A stretch of DNA of 64,000 bases from Roseateles terrae (GTDB lineage Bacteria; Pseudomonadota; Gammaproteobacteria; Burkholderiales; Burkholderiaceae_C). The stretch lies in the NCBI RefSeq assembly GCF_014192155.1, contig NZ_JACHXO010000007.1, positions 186,001 through 250,000 on the forward strand. The letters are read 5' to 3'. Below, piece by piece: positions 58,401-64,000 of this stretch (positions are counted from its first letter, which is position 1; every line of letters begins with the position of its first letter). Under the pieces are notes generated by a model. It made no database searches. It was not told the DNA's origin and saw only the letters and a list, made by a program, of their open reading frames with translations. The translations under genes and the position numbers were made by a program.

Positions 58401-59387
58401 GATCCCTTCGGGCGTGCCCTGCTGCCAGGTCAGGCCGTTGTCGGTGCTGAAGCGCCATTCGGTGTCGGCATCGACCTTGATCTCGACCTTGCCGTCCGCG
58501 GCCACCACGATCGGATCTTCCTTGGTGCCGGTGCCCACCGGGCCGCTCGTGCCCGTGCCATCACCGGAACCAGCGCCGGGTTCGGGCAGCTTGATCTCGG
58601 GCGCCGCGGGAGCCGTCGTGTCCTTCACCACTTCGATGATGGTGGGCTCGCTCTTGTTCCCGTCCTTGTCGATTTGAACGATCTGGATCGTGTTGTTGCC
58701 TTCCGCCAGATCGCCAGACGCGATGCCTTCCGGCTTGCCCGGTTTCCAGGTCACGCCACCATCCGTGCTGAAGCTCCACTGAGTGTCAGGGGCAACGCCC
58801 ACGTTGATATGGCCGTCCTGACCCACCACGATCGGATCTTCGTGCGTACCTGAGCCGTTGGTGACAGGGCCAGTTCCATCGCCTGCGGTGTTGCCATTGC
58901 CCGGCACGATCACCGGCGGGGCAGGCGGCGTCACCGGCTTGTCACTGCCGGAAGCTTGGGACGACGAGTCAGAGGACGACGAGCCGCCGCCAGCCGCGGC
59001 AGCGGCCACAGCCACTGCACCAGCAAGACCGGCCAGCAGCGTGGCGCTGGGCAGCGTGAACGCGCTCATCACAGAGGCGGCCGCGCCCGACATCGACGGC
59101 GCTGCGCCGGCCACTTGTCCGGCAGCCTGTGCGGCCTGACCGGCTTCTGCTGCGCTGGACGCGGTTGCGGTCGATTCAGCCTCCGCGGCGCTCGTGACTT
59201 CCTGCGATGCCTGCAGTTCTGCTTGTTCAGCCGAAACGGTCTCTGCCTGAGCTTCTTGCGTCATCAGCTCTTCCTCATCGGGACGGACCCGACGAGCCAG
59301 GCGGTTCGAGGCCTGAGAGGGTTGCGCTTGCGCTGCAAGATTTTGTTGGTTGGCAGGAGTCGTTTGGGGGCGGGGATGCTTGTTCAT
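52434..59387 (-). CDS. Giant Ig-like repeat protein, probable surface adhesin (2317 residues)
   Basis: No named family is claimed for the whole protein. Residues 1-110 are Gln/Ala/Glu-rich without a signal peptide; 111-132 are hydrophobic (LPSATLLAGLAGAVAVAAAAA), followed by a Gly/Ser run and a Pro linker. Then come 17 units: unit 1 from about 178, units 2-13 at 285-1515, and units 14-17 at 1516-2317. Every unit holds W-x-[YF]-S-x-D-x-G-x-x-W and ends with VQ-[VI]-D-x-x-G-N-x-S, the look of tandem Ig-like adhesin domains. In units 14-17 a second domain type (FGNLE-x-GA-x-VQ ... RQVD-x-x-GN) is added to each. The C-terminus (TTVVTPGTTYSPLGI) has no LPXTG, barrel or RTX nonapeptides. AAGGA precedes the ATG. 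Transcribed alone, between two terminators. Confidence 0.85.
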   Translation of the reverse strand: MNKHPRPQTTPANQQNLAAQAQPSQASNRLARRVRPDEEELMTQEAQAETVSAEQAELQASQEVTSAAEAESTATASSAAEAGQAAQAAGQVAGAAPSMSGAAASVMSAFTLPSATLLAGLAGAVAVAAAAAGGGSSSSDSSSQASGSDKPVTPPAPPVIVPGNGNTAGDGTGPVTNGSGTHEDPIVVGQDGHINVGVAPDTQWSFSTDGGVTWKPGKPEGIASGDLAEGNNTIQIVQIDKDGNKSEPTIIEVVKDTTAPAAPEIKLPEPGAGSGDGTGTSGPVGTGTKEDPIVVAADGKVEIKVDADTEWRFSTDNGLTWQQGTPEGIPSANLTEGNNTVQIVQVDKAGNISPPKQIEIVKDTVAPEAPVLDVANSTTGTQGTPVVGTGTKEDPIVVSADGKIDIKVDADTEWRFSTDNGLTWQQGTPEGIPSANLTEGNNTVQIVQVDKAGNISPPKQIEIVKDTVAPEAPVLDVANSTTGTQGTPVVGTGTKEDPIVVAADGKVEIKVDADTEWRFSTDNGLTWQQGTPEGIPSAGLVEGNNTIQIVQVDKAGNVSPPKQIEIVKDTVAPQAPEIKLPEPGAGSGDGTGTSGPVGTGTKEDPIVVAADGKVEIKVDADAEWRFSTDNGLTWQQGTPEGIPSANLTEGNNTVQIVQVDKAGNISPPKQIEIVKDTVAPEAPVLDVANSTTGTQGTPVVGTGTKEDPIVVSADGKVEIKVDADTEWRFSTDNGLTWQQGTPEGIPSANLTEGNNTVQIVQVDKAGNISPPKQIEIVKDTVAPEAPVLDVANSTTGTQGTPVVGTGTKEDPIVVSADGKIDIKVDADTEWRFSTDNGLTWQQGTPEGIPSANLTEGNNTVQIVQVDKAGNISPPKQIEIVKDTVAPEAPVLNVANSSTGTSTGTVVGTGTKEDPIVVAADGKIEIKVDADTEWRYSVDGGLNWVQGTPEGIPSANLAEGNNTIQIVQVDKAGNISPPKQIEIVKDTVAPEAPVLDVANSTTGTQGTPVVGTGTKEDPIVVAADGKVEIKVDADTEWRYSVDGGLNWVQGTPEGIPSANLAEGNNTIQIVQVDKAGNISPPKQIEIVKDTVAPEAPVLNVANSSTGASTGTVVGTGTKEDPIVVAADGKIEIKVDADTEWRYSVDGGLNWVQGTPEGIPSANLAEGNNTIQIVQVDKAGNISPPKQIEIVKDTVAPEAPVLDVANSSTGTSTGTVVGTGTKEDPIVVAADGKIDIKVDADTEWRYSVDGGLNWVQGTPDGIPSANLAEGNNTIQIVQVDKAGNISPPKQIEIVKDTVAPEAPVLDVANSSTGTSTGTVVGTGTKEDPIVVAANGNVNIATDIDGEWRYSTDGGQTWKPGAAAGISAKDLVEGDNTILIVQVDKAGNASAPTSITVVKDTVAPEVPVLDLTGSVTGDHIGAVVGTGTPEDPILLGATGNLSFATDPDSSWNYSTDGGQTWKSGSAAGISADDLAEGNNSIQIVQVDRAGNMSDPTTIEVVKDTVAPTAPVTQVTAVSGTGTESDPIRMTANGSISIGTDADAQWLYSKDNGQTWLKGSGTSLTAAQLSEGSNSLQIIQLDSAGNASDPVNLTVVKDTTAAKLAVTFTQVLGYDSGNRPVVEPGGTLTFGNLEPGAKVQIWGNGYAVDYTTDSSIVVGSKFSYGYHGMEFRQVDALGNASGWTSIAFVMGWSGVVTPIVTVQVDTNPAGDCVGQGTTDDPYYVATGGLIEVGQATISSYRYSIDGGSTWKQGPAGGIQATELAEGKNTLQLVQTDSKGNVSAPVTITVVKDTIAQDLTVSLTQVAGYDASGQPVVAEGSGAELKFGNLENGGKVQYSLSATGPWIDVGSSDSQSLDALLSQHGATQLYFRQLDVFGNVGNETQLNLDYVATGTAADYVTSDLLSIHVTATSTGNTVGTGTQADPYYMGNGGLIEIGHGTASGFLFSTDGGQTWTQGTGTGITASALAEGSNTLQVIQIDSNGNASQPGTITVVKDSTAAALQVSLTQVAGYDENFLAVVVDGDGSVFKFGNLEAGAKVQYSWYNQAPWYDLPTTDGIGAGDLGSGGGLKHYYFRQVDQFGNASEGTEIVFQLERSWTDQTYVTYPSLAIDVTTNAQGDVLGTGTESNPYYVAGSGAIDIGQGGFAAGYLYSLDNGQTWVQGTGSVIHADALVEGTNTLQIIQIDNNGSTSKPETITVIKDTMAEKLSVTLTGLAGFDADGVPIFDLANAGGQFHFNNLEAGAHIELSNGDQSAWMNLGTSETIDIASFPWSNFGKDDVLLRQVDASGNVGETIHFTFWVDNSGTNTTVVTPGTTYSPLGI
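55434..58535 (-). repeat. Ten near-identical tandem repeats of about 309 bp inside the giant gene
   Basis: Units 2-11 (residues 285-1318), each 103 codons (unit 4 has 107). Core variants: RFSTDNGLTWQQG in units 2-7, RYSVDGGLNWVQG in units 8-11. Linker variants: TTGTQGTPVV (units 2, 3, 5, 6, 8), SSTG-T/A-STGTVV (7, 9, 10, 11), PEPGAGSGDGTGTSGPV (1 and 4). Variants are shuffled between cores, as expected from recombination among copies. Confidence 0.95.
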
Positions 59388-59493
59388 GACGGGTCCTTTG
59401 TGACGGCTAGGCCTTCCCTTGGAAAGCTCCTGAGCAGTCTAAAAATCCCCTTCGATGAATCGAATAGCACGAAGATGTGAGCAGCACCGGCGT

Positions 59494-59515
59494 GACTAGC
59501 AACCTTTTGCTAGTC
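59494..59515. promoter_or_regulatory. Inverted repeat upstream of the giant repeat gene
   Basis: GACTAGCAA, 4 bases, TTGCTAGTC: a perfect 9-bp dyad, 107 bases before the ATG. It may be an operator or, if transcribed, a leader hairpin. Confidence 0.6.
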
Positions 59516-59530
59516 GACAGCAAGCCTCAC

Positions 59531-59555
59531 ATGACAACGCCGAATCCATTGTCAT
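59531..59555. promoter_or_regulatory. Second dyad upstream of the giant repeat gene
   Basis: ATGACAA, 11 bases, TTGTCAT, with the arm centres 18 bases apart, spacing typical of a dimeric regulator site. TTGACG on the minus strand (59557-59562) lies next to it and could be a -35, but no matching -10 is seen. Confidence 0.5.
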
Positions 59556-59664
59556 TCGTCAACTAAACGCCTTGCCGTTGCAGCAAATCGCAAGCTCACA
59601 AATGCTACTGGCGCCCACCTTTCCTGCCACTTCTGCGCATCGCTCCATGACCTCAGAGCGACAT

Positions 59665-59688
59665 GAAAAAAGGCTCCCGAAGGAGCCT
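59665..59688 (-). terminator. Intrinsic terminator of the nitronate monooxygenase-like gene
   Basis: Minus strand AGGCTCC, loop TTCG, GGAGCCT, then TTTTTT, starting 22 bases after the stop codon. Confidence 0.93.
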
Positions 59689-59710
59689 CTTGTTCAGCAC
59701 TTGGCCAGCC

Positions 59711-60673
59711 TCAAGCCGCCGCCAGCCCCAATCGCTGACGCGCCGCCTGATACTCGCGCCCAAAGCGCGCCACCAGCTCACCCGCCGGCAGCACTTCGCG
59801 AATGGCACCAATGCCCTGCCCGCTGCCCCAGATGTCCTTCCAGGCCTTGGCGGCAGCGCCACCGCCGAAGTTCATCTTGGTCGGATCGCTCTCCGGCAGG
59901 TGGTCCGGATCCAGGCCCGCCTTGACGATCGAGCCCTTCAGATAGTTGCCGTGCACGCCGGTGAACAGGTTGCTGTAGACAATGTCGTCGCTGTTGCTGT
60001 CGACGATCATCTGCTTGTAGTCGTCGCTGGCACGCGCCTCTTCGGTGGCGATGAAGGCCGAGCCGATGTAGGCCAGATCCGCACCCGCCGCCTGTGCCGC
60101 CAGGATGGCGTCCCCACTGGCGATCGAGCCGGACAGCGCCAGCGGGCCGTCAAACCATTCCCGGATCTCCTGAATCAGCGCAAACGGGCTCTTCACGCCC
60201 GCATGGCCGCCCGCACCGGCCGCCACGGCGATCAGGCCATCCGCGCCCTTCTCCACCGCCTTGTGGGCAAACTTGTTGTTGATGATGTCGTGCAGCACGA
60301 TGCCGCCCCAGGCATGCACCGCCGCATTCACGTCCTCACGGGCCCCCAGCGAGGTGATGATGATGGGCACCTTGTACTTGGCGCACATCTCCATGTCGTG
60401 CTCGAGCCGGTCATTACTCTTGTGCACGATCTGGTTGATGGCGAAAGGCGCTGCCGGAGACTCGGGATGGGCACGGTCGTGCGCCGCCAGGGTCTCGGTG
60501 ATCTCAGCCAGCCAATCCTCCAGCTGCTCCGCCGGACGCGCATTGAGCGCCGGCATGGAGCCCACGATGCCGGCCTTGCATTGCGCAATGACCAGCTTCG
60601 GGTTGCTGATGATGAACAGCGGCGAGCCGATGACCGGCAGACGCAGCTTGTTGAACAGCGGGGGAAGTGCCAC
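59711..60673 (-). CDS. Nitronate monooxygenase-like FMN protein
   Basis: A 320-residue TIM-barrel flavoprotein of the 2-nitropropane dioxygenase/FabK family. Visible features are the N-terminal LPVIGSPLFIIS, GIVGSMPALNARP, the FMN phosphate region AVAAGAGGHAG followed by LSGSIASGDAILAAQAAGADLAYIGSAF (cut here), and the late MNFGG. The usual substrate is propionate 3-nitronate, but several family members have other roles. The start is GTG at 60673 with GAGGAGACACGAG upstream. It follows the acyl-CoA dehydrogenase gene by 36 bases, so it may belong to the same transcript. Confidence 0.88.
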   Translation of the reverse strand: MALPPLFNKLRLPVIGSPLFIISNPKLVIAQCKAGIVGSMPALNARPAEQLEDWLAEITETLAAHDRAHPESPAAPFAINQIVHKSNDRLEHDMEMCAKYKVPIIITSLGAREDVNAAVHAWGGIVLHDIINNKFAHKAVEKGADGLIAVAAGAGGHAGVKSPFALIQEIREWFDGPLALSGSIASGDAILAAQAAGADLAYIGSAFIATEEARASDDYKQMIVDSNSDDIVYSNLFTGVHGNYLKGSIVKAGLDPDHLPESDPTKMNFGGGAAAKAWKDIWGSGQGIGAIREVLPAGELVARFGREYQAARQRLGLAAA

Positions 60674-60709
60674 CTCGTGTCTCCTCGTGGTGATGGAAGT
60701 TGGGGTTGA

Positions 60710-62503
60710 TCAGAAAGCGTCGATGGGCAGGGCCATGACGCTGTCGGCGCCTTGGACCACCGCATCGCGCAGCGACTGGCAACGCGGCAGGATGTGCTCG
60801 GCGTAAAAGCGCGCCGTCGTGATCTTGGCCTGCATGAAATCGACGTCTTCGCCGGCCGCCAGCAGCTCCTGCGCCGCCAGCAGCGAACGCGCCAGCTGCC
60901 AGCCCGCCACCAGGTTGCCCGCCAGCATCAGGTAAGGCACCGAGCCGGCGAACGCCGCATTGGGCTTGGCCTTGCCGTGCGCGGCGACAAAGTCCACCAC
61001 CTGCACGAACGACGCACGCGCCTGCGCCAGAGACTGACGCACGGCCAGCGCGGCCTCGCTGCCGTTGGCAGCCAACGCGCCTTCCGTCTCTTCGATCTGA
61101 GCCGCCAGGCTGCGCGCAAAGGCGCCGCCGTCGCGCATCGTCTTGCGACCCACCAGGTCGTTGGCCTGGATGGCGGTGGTGCCTTCGTAGATCGGCAGGA
61201 TGCGGGCGTCACGGTAATACTGCGCCGCGCCGGTCTCTTCGATGAAGCCCATGCCGCCGTGCACCTGCACGCCCAGCGAGGTGACTTCCAGGCTCATCTC
61301 GGTGCTGTAGCCCTTGACCAGTGGCACCATGAACTCATAGAAGCTCTGCGCTTCCTTGCGGGCCTCGGCATCGCTGTGGTGATGAGCGATGTCATAGGCC
61401 GCGGCGGCATCGATGGCCATCGCGCGGCAGCCTTCCACCAGGGCCCGCTGCGTCATCAGCATGCGGCGCACGTCGGGGTGATGAATGATGGCCACCGGCG
61501 CTGACGACGAGCCATCCACCGGGCGCGACTGCACCCGGTCCTTCGCGTAGGCCACTGCCTTCTGATAGGCGCGGTCCGCCACCGCCAGGCCCTGCACGCC
61601 CACGCCGAAGCGGGCGGCGTTCATCATGATGAACATGTACTCCAGGCCGCGGTTCTCTTCGCCGATCAGCGTGCCGATGGCGCCGCCGTGATCGCCAAAC
61701 TGCAGCACGGCCGTCGGGCTGGCCTTGATGCCCAGCTTGTGCTCGATGGAGACGCAGTGCACGTCGTTGCGAGCGCCCAGGGAGCCATCGTCATTCACCA
61801 GGAACTTCGGCACCAGGAACAGGCTGATGCCCTTCACGCCCTCCGGCGCGCCCGGCACACGGGCCAGCACCAGATGGACGATGTTGTCCGTCATGTCGTG
61901 CTCGCCCCAGGTGATGTAGATCTTGGTGCCGAAGATCTTGTAGGTGCCGTCGCCCTGCGGCTCCGCGCGGCTGCGCACCAGCGCCAGGTCCGAGCCGGCC
62001 TGCGGCTCGGTGAGGTTCATCGTGCCGGTCCAGTCGCCCGAGAGCAGGCGCGGAATGAACAGCTGCTTTTGCTGCTCGGTACCGGCCACCAGCAGCGCTT
62101 CCACCGCGCCATCGGTCAGCAGCGGGCACAGCGCAAAGCTGACGTTGGCCGCCTGGACCATTTCCGCGCAGCCGGTCCCGATGGTCTTGGGCAGCCCCTG
62201 GCCGCCATAGGCCTGCGGATGCTGCAGCCCCTGCCAGCCGCCCTCGGCGTACTGGCGGAAGGCGTCCTTGAACCCCGGGGTGGCGAAGACCTGACCGTCC
62301 TTCCAGGATGACGGATTCCGGTCGCCCTCGACGTTCAGCGGTGCAATGACATCCTCATTGAGCTTGGCCGCTTCTTCCAGCACCGCCTGCGCGGTGTCCA
62401 GGCCGTGGTCGGCAAAAGCGGGGATCTGCTCGGCGAGCGTCTGCAGGCCGGCCAGGGCCTGCATGTCAAACAGCATGTCCTTGATCGGGGCGCGGTATGT
62501 CAT
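60710..62503 (-). CDS. Acyl-CoA dehydrogenase (long, DmdC-like type)
   Basis: An FAD enzyme of 597 residues, longer than short/medium-chain dehydrogenases (about 380) because of an N-terminal segment (TYRAPIKDMLFDMQALAGL) and a C-terminal helical extension typical of the DmdC/large ACAD group. Motifs are MNLTEPQAGSDLAL, the IYITWGEHDMTDNIVHLVLA region, VQVHGGMGFIEETGAAQYYRD and LPIYEGTTAIQANDLVGRK. The acyl substrate cannot be assigned. The ATG at 62503 has CGGAGACAAG upstream. It lies 150 bases after etfA, whose product would accept its electrons. Confidence 0.92.
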   Translation of the reverse strand: MTYRAPIKDMLFDMQALAGLQTLAEQIPAFADHGLDTAQAVLEEAAKLNEDVIAPLNVEGDRNPSSWKDGQVFATPGFKDAFRQYAEGGWQGLQHPQAYGGQGLPKTIGTGCAEMVQAANVSFALCPLLTDGAVEALLVAGTEQQKQLFIPRLLSGDWTGTMNLTEPQAGSDLALVRSRAEPQGDGTYKIFGTKIYITWGEHDMTDNIVHLVLARVPGAPEGVKGISLFLVPKFLVNDDGSLGARNDVHCVSIEHKLGIKASPTAVLQFGDHGGAIGTLIGEENRGLEYMFIMMNAARFGVGVQGLAVADRAYQKAVAYAKDRVQSRPVDGSSSAPVAIIHHPDVRRMLMTQRALVEGCRAMAIDAAAAYDIAHHHSDAEARKEAQSFYEFMVPLVKGYSTEMSLEVTSLGVQVHGGMGFIEETGAAQYYRDARILPIYEGTTAIQANDLVGRKTMRDGGAFARSLAAQIEETEGALAANGSEAALAVRQSLAQARASFVQVVDFVAAHGKAKPNAAFAGSVPYLMLAGNLVAGWQLARSLLAAQELLAAGEDVDFMQAKITTARFYAEHILPRCQSLRDAVVQGADSVMALPIDAF

Positions 62504-62617
62504 GGTCTTGTCTCCGGATGAAAAAAGAGCGCCGCGTATGAACAACGGGGCGCCCTGGATCGGTCGGCGAGGCAGCTGCAGTCCGCAGTGCGGGCGGGCG
62601 GCCTCGCGGTGGCCGTG

Positions 62618-62644
62618 GCCGCATCGCGGGCTGCGCGATGCGGC
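62618..62644 (-). other. GC-rich hairpin between etfA and the acyl-CoA dehydrogenase gene
   Basis: GCCGCATCGCG, 5 bases, CGCGATGCGGC: an 11-bp perfect stem, 9 bases after the etfA stop. No U-tract follows on the minus strand, so it resembles the other U-less intercistronic hairpins in this window more than a terminator. Confidence 0.5.
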
Positions 62645-62653
62645 AAGGCGCGC

Positions 62654-63583
62654 TTACAGCGCCTTGACCAGTTCGGGAACGGCGGTGAACAGGTCAGCTT
62701 CCAGGCCGTAGTCAGCCACCGAGAAGATCGGCGCTTCCGGATCCTTGTTGATCGCCACGATCACCTTGGAATCCTTCATGCCGGCCAGATGCTGGATGGC
62801 GCCGGAGATGCCCGCCGCGATGTAGAGCTGCGGCGCGACGATCTTGCCGGTCTGACCCACCTGCCAGTCGTTGGGGGCATAACCCGCATCGACCGCAGCG
62901 CGCGAGGCACCCAGGGCGGCGTTGAGCTTGTCCGCCAGCGGCGTCAGCACTTCGTTGAACTTGTCGCTGCTGCCCAGGGCACGGCCGCCGGACACGATGA
63001 TCTTGGCAGCGGTCAGCTCGGGGCGGTCGCTCTTGGTCACTTCACGACCCACAAAGCTGCTCTTGCCGCTGTCGGCCACGGCGCTGATGCTTTCCACCGC
63101 GGCGCTGCCGCCTTCGGCTGCAGGGTCAAAACCAGTGGTGCGCACCGTCAGAACCTTGATCGCATCGGTGGACTGCACGGTCGCGATGGCGTTGCCGGCA
63201 TAGATCGGGCGCTCGAAGGTGTCGGCGCTGATCACCTTGGTGACGTCGCTCAGCTGGCCCACATCCAGCAGGGCCGCGACGCGCGGCGCCACGTTCTTGC
63301 CGGCGGCGGTGGCGGGGAACAGCAGGTGGCTGTAGTCCTTGGCGATGGCGATCACCTGGGCGGCCACGTTCTCGGCCAGGCCGTCGGCGAACTGGGCGCC
63401 ATCGGCGTGCAGCACCTTGGACACGCCGCTGATCTTCGCGGCGGCCTGGGCAGCACCCGAAGCATTGGCGCCGACGATCAGCACGTGCACATCACCGCCG
63501 ATGGCAGTGGCAGCGCTCACGGTGTTGTGGGTAGCCCCCTTCAGCGAGGCATTGTCGTGTTCAGCAATGACGAGGATGGTCAT
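62654..63583 (-). CDS. etfA: Electron transfer flavoprotein subunit alpha
   Basis: The FAD-binding subunit of ETF, which takes electrons from acyl-CoA dehydrogenases to ETF-ubiquinone oxidoreductase. The start [18 protein letters not shown], the C-terminal FAD domain [10 protein letters not shown], and the signature [20 protein letters not shown] then [14 protein letters not shown] are all present. It is 309 residues from the ATG at 63583, which has GGAG upstream; an ATG four codons earlier is less likely. It follows etfB by 30 bases. Confidence 0.97.
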   Translation of the reverse strand: MTILVIAEHDNASLKGATHNTVSAATAIGGDVHVLIVGANASGAAQAAAKISGVSKVLHADGAQFADGLAENVAAQVIAIAKDYSHLLFPATAAGKNVAPRVAALLDVGQLSDVTKVISADTFERPIYAGNAIATVQSTDAIKVLTVRTTGFDPAAEGGSAAVESISAVADSGKSSFVGREVTKSDRPELTAAKIIVSGGRALGSSDKFNEVLTPLADKLNAALGASRAAVDAGYAPNDWQVGQTGKIVAPQLYIAAGISGAIQHLAGMKDSKVIVAINKDPEAPIFSVADYGLEADLFTAVPELVKAL

Positions 63584-63613
63584 TCTTGGCTCCATTCAGA
63601 CAGCTGTGGGGGA

Positions 63614-64000
63614 TCAGATGACCTTGGCTTCGGTCTTCAGCTTGGTGACCAGCGTCGCGACGTCCGGCACCTTCACGCCAGCACCGCGCTTGGCCGGCTC
63701 GGCCACCGACAGCGTCTTGATGCGCGGCGTGACGTCCACCCCCAGGTCCGCCGGCTTGACCGTTTCCAGCGGCTTCTTCTTGGCCTTCATGATGTTGGGC
63801 AGCGTGACGTAGCGCGGCTCGTTCAGACGCAGGTCGGTGGTGACCACCGCCGGCAGCGTGAGGCTGACCGTTTCCAGGCCGCCGTCGACTTCACGGGTGA
63901 CGGCCACCTTGCCGTCGGCCACTTCGACCTTGGAGGCGAAGGTGCCTTGCGGCAGACCGGTCAGCGCGGCCAGCATCTGGCCGGTCTGGTTGCAATCGTC
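63614..64000 (-). CDS. etfB: Electron transfer flavoprotein subunit beta, C-terminal part (runs off the window)
   Basis: About 128 C-terminal residues of the AMP-binding ETF subunit. The visible start is [21 protein letters not shown], followed by [30 protein letters not shown] (partly quoted) and the etfB signature region [23 protein letters not shown]. The N-terminus is beyond the right edge. The etfB-etfA order is universal. Confidence 0.95.
   Translation of the reverse strand, partial: DDCNQTGQMLAALTGLPQGTFASKVEVADGKVAVTREVDGGLETVSLTLPAVVTTDLRLNEPRYVTLPNIMKAKKKPLETVKPADLGVDVTPRIKTLSVAEPAKRGAGVKVPDVATLVTKLKTEAKVI

Noticed and set aside
55434-58535. Regular repeats considered as a CRISPR-like or satellite array
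   Set aside because: The period is about 309 bp, fully coding, and there are no spacers; it is a protein-repeat array.
55140-58853. A 1237-codon open frame on the plus strand, opposite the giant repeat gene
   Set aside because: The repeat length is a multiple of three, so one stop-free antisense frame is copied through the array. The predicted protein is a His/Asp/Arg/Gly-rich shadow, while the minus-strand frame has the ribosome site and conserved domain pattern.

Overview
The window is chromosomal DNA of a high-GC betaproteobacterium, almost certainly order Burkholderiales and by general look close to Roseateles/Mitsuaria-type bacteria (an inference from protein style and gene order; no rRNA is present). 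Nearly all of it is densely packed core genome. There is no prophage, insertion sequence, integrase or CRISPR array.

Layout. (1) 1-8121, minus strand: a translation and envelope operon reading rpsB-tsf-pyrH-frr-uppS-cdsA-dxr-rseP-bamA, with stop/start overlaps in its distal part and a good intrinsic terminator between rpsB and tsf. (2) 8496-11432, plus strand: a DadA-like FAD oxidoreductase and the bifunctional NAD(P)HX repair enzyme. (3) 11504-14700: RNase R without the usual N-terminal helix-turn-helix region, tRNA-Leu(CAG) with a strong terminator, and a small non-coding patch with repeats. (4) 14697-31678, minus strand: the conserved cluster ndk-rlmN-pilW-rodZ-ispG-hisS-yfgM-bamB-der-hfq-hflX-hflK-hflC-DUF2065-hisZ-purA-phosphoribosyltransferase. 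(5) 31830-37613: rluB (with very long low-complexity ends), scpB, rluD and the divergent bamD. (6) 37739-42786: a DinG-type helicase, a DUF465 protein divergent from a PP2C phosphatase, a secreted coiled-coil protein of unknown function, and zapE. (7) 42883-48585: the 2-oxoglutarate dehydrogenase operon odhA-odhB-lpdA, with a large structured RNA element between odhA and odhB. (8) 49181-52334, plus strand: a 2OG-Fe(II) oxygenase, a Cys-cluster protein and an orphan oligopeptide-type binding protein. (9) 52434-59387, minus strand: one 2317-residue repeat protein. (10) 59711-64000, minus strand: a nitronate monooxygenase-like protein, an acyl-CoA dehydrogenase, etfA and the end of etfB, a fatty acid/acyl-CoA oxidation set.

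Functionally the window is rich in outer-envelope biogenesis: BamA, BamB and BamD, the RseP protease, undecaprenyl diphosphate and CDP-diacylglycerol synthesis, both ends of the MEP isoprenoid pathway (Dxr, IspG), RodZ, PilW and ZapE. The rest is mostly translation, ribosome modification and central metabolism.

The least explained element is the giant repeat protein at 52434-59387. It has 17 Ig-like units, each carrying an S-x-D-x-G-x-x-W (Asp-box-like) motif. Ten of these units are near-identical 309-bp (one 321-bp) DNA repeats with mosaic linkers. It has no recognisable signal peptide, anchor or neighbouring secretion system, and two dyad elements precede it. It looks like a long surface adhesin whose export route and ligand cannot be read from this window.
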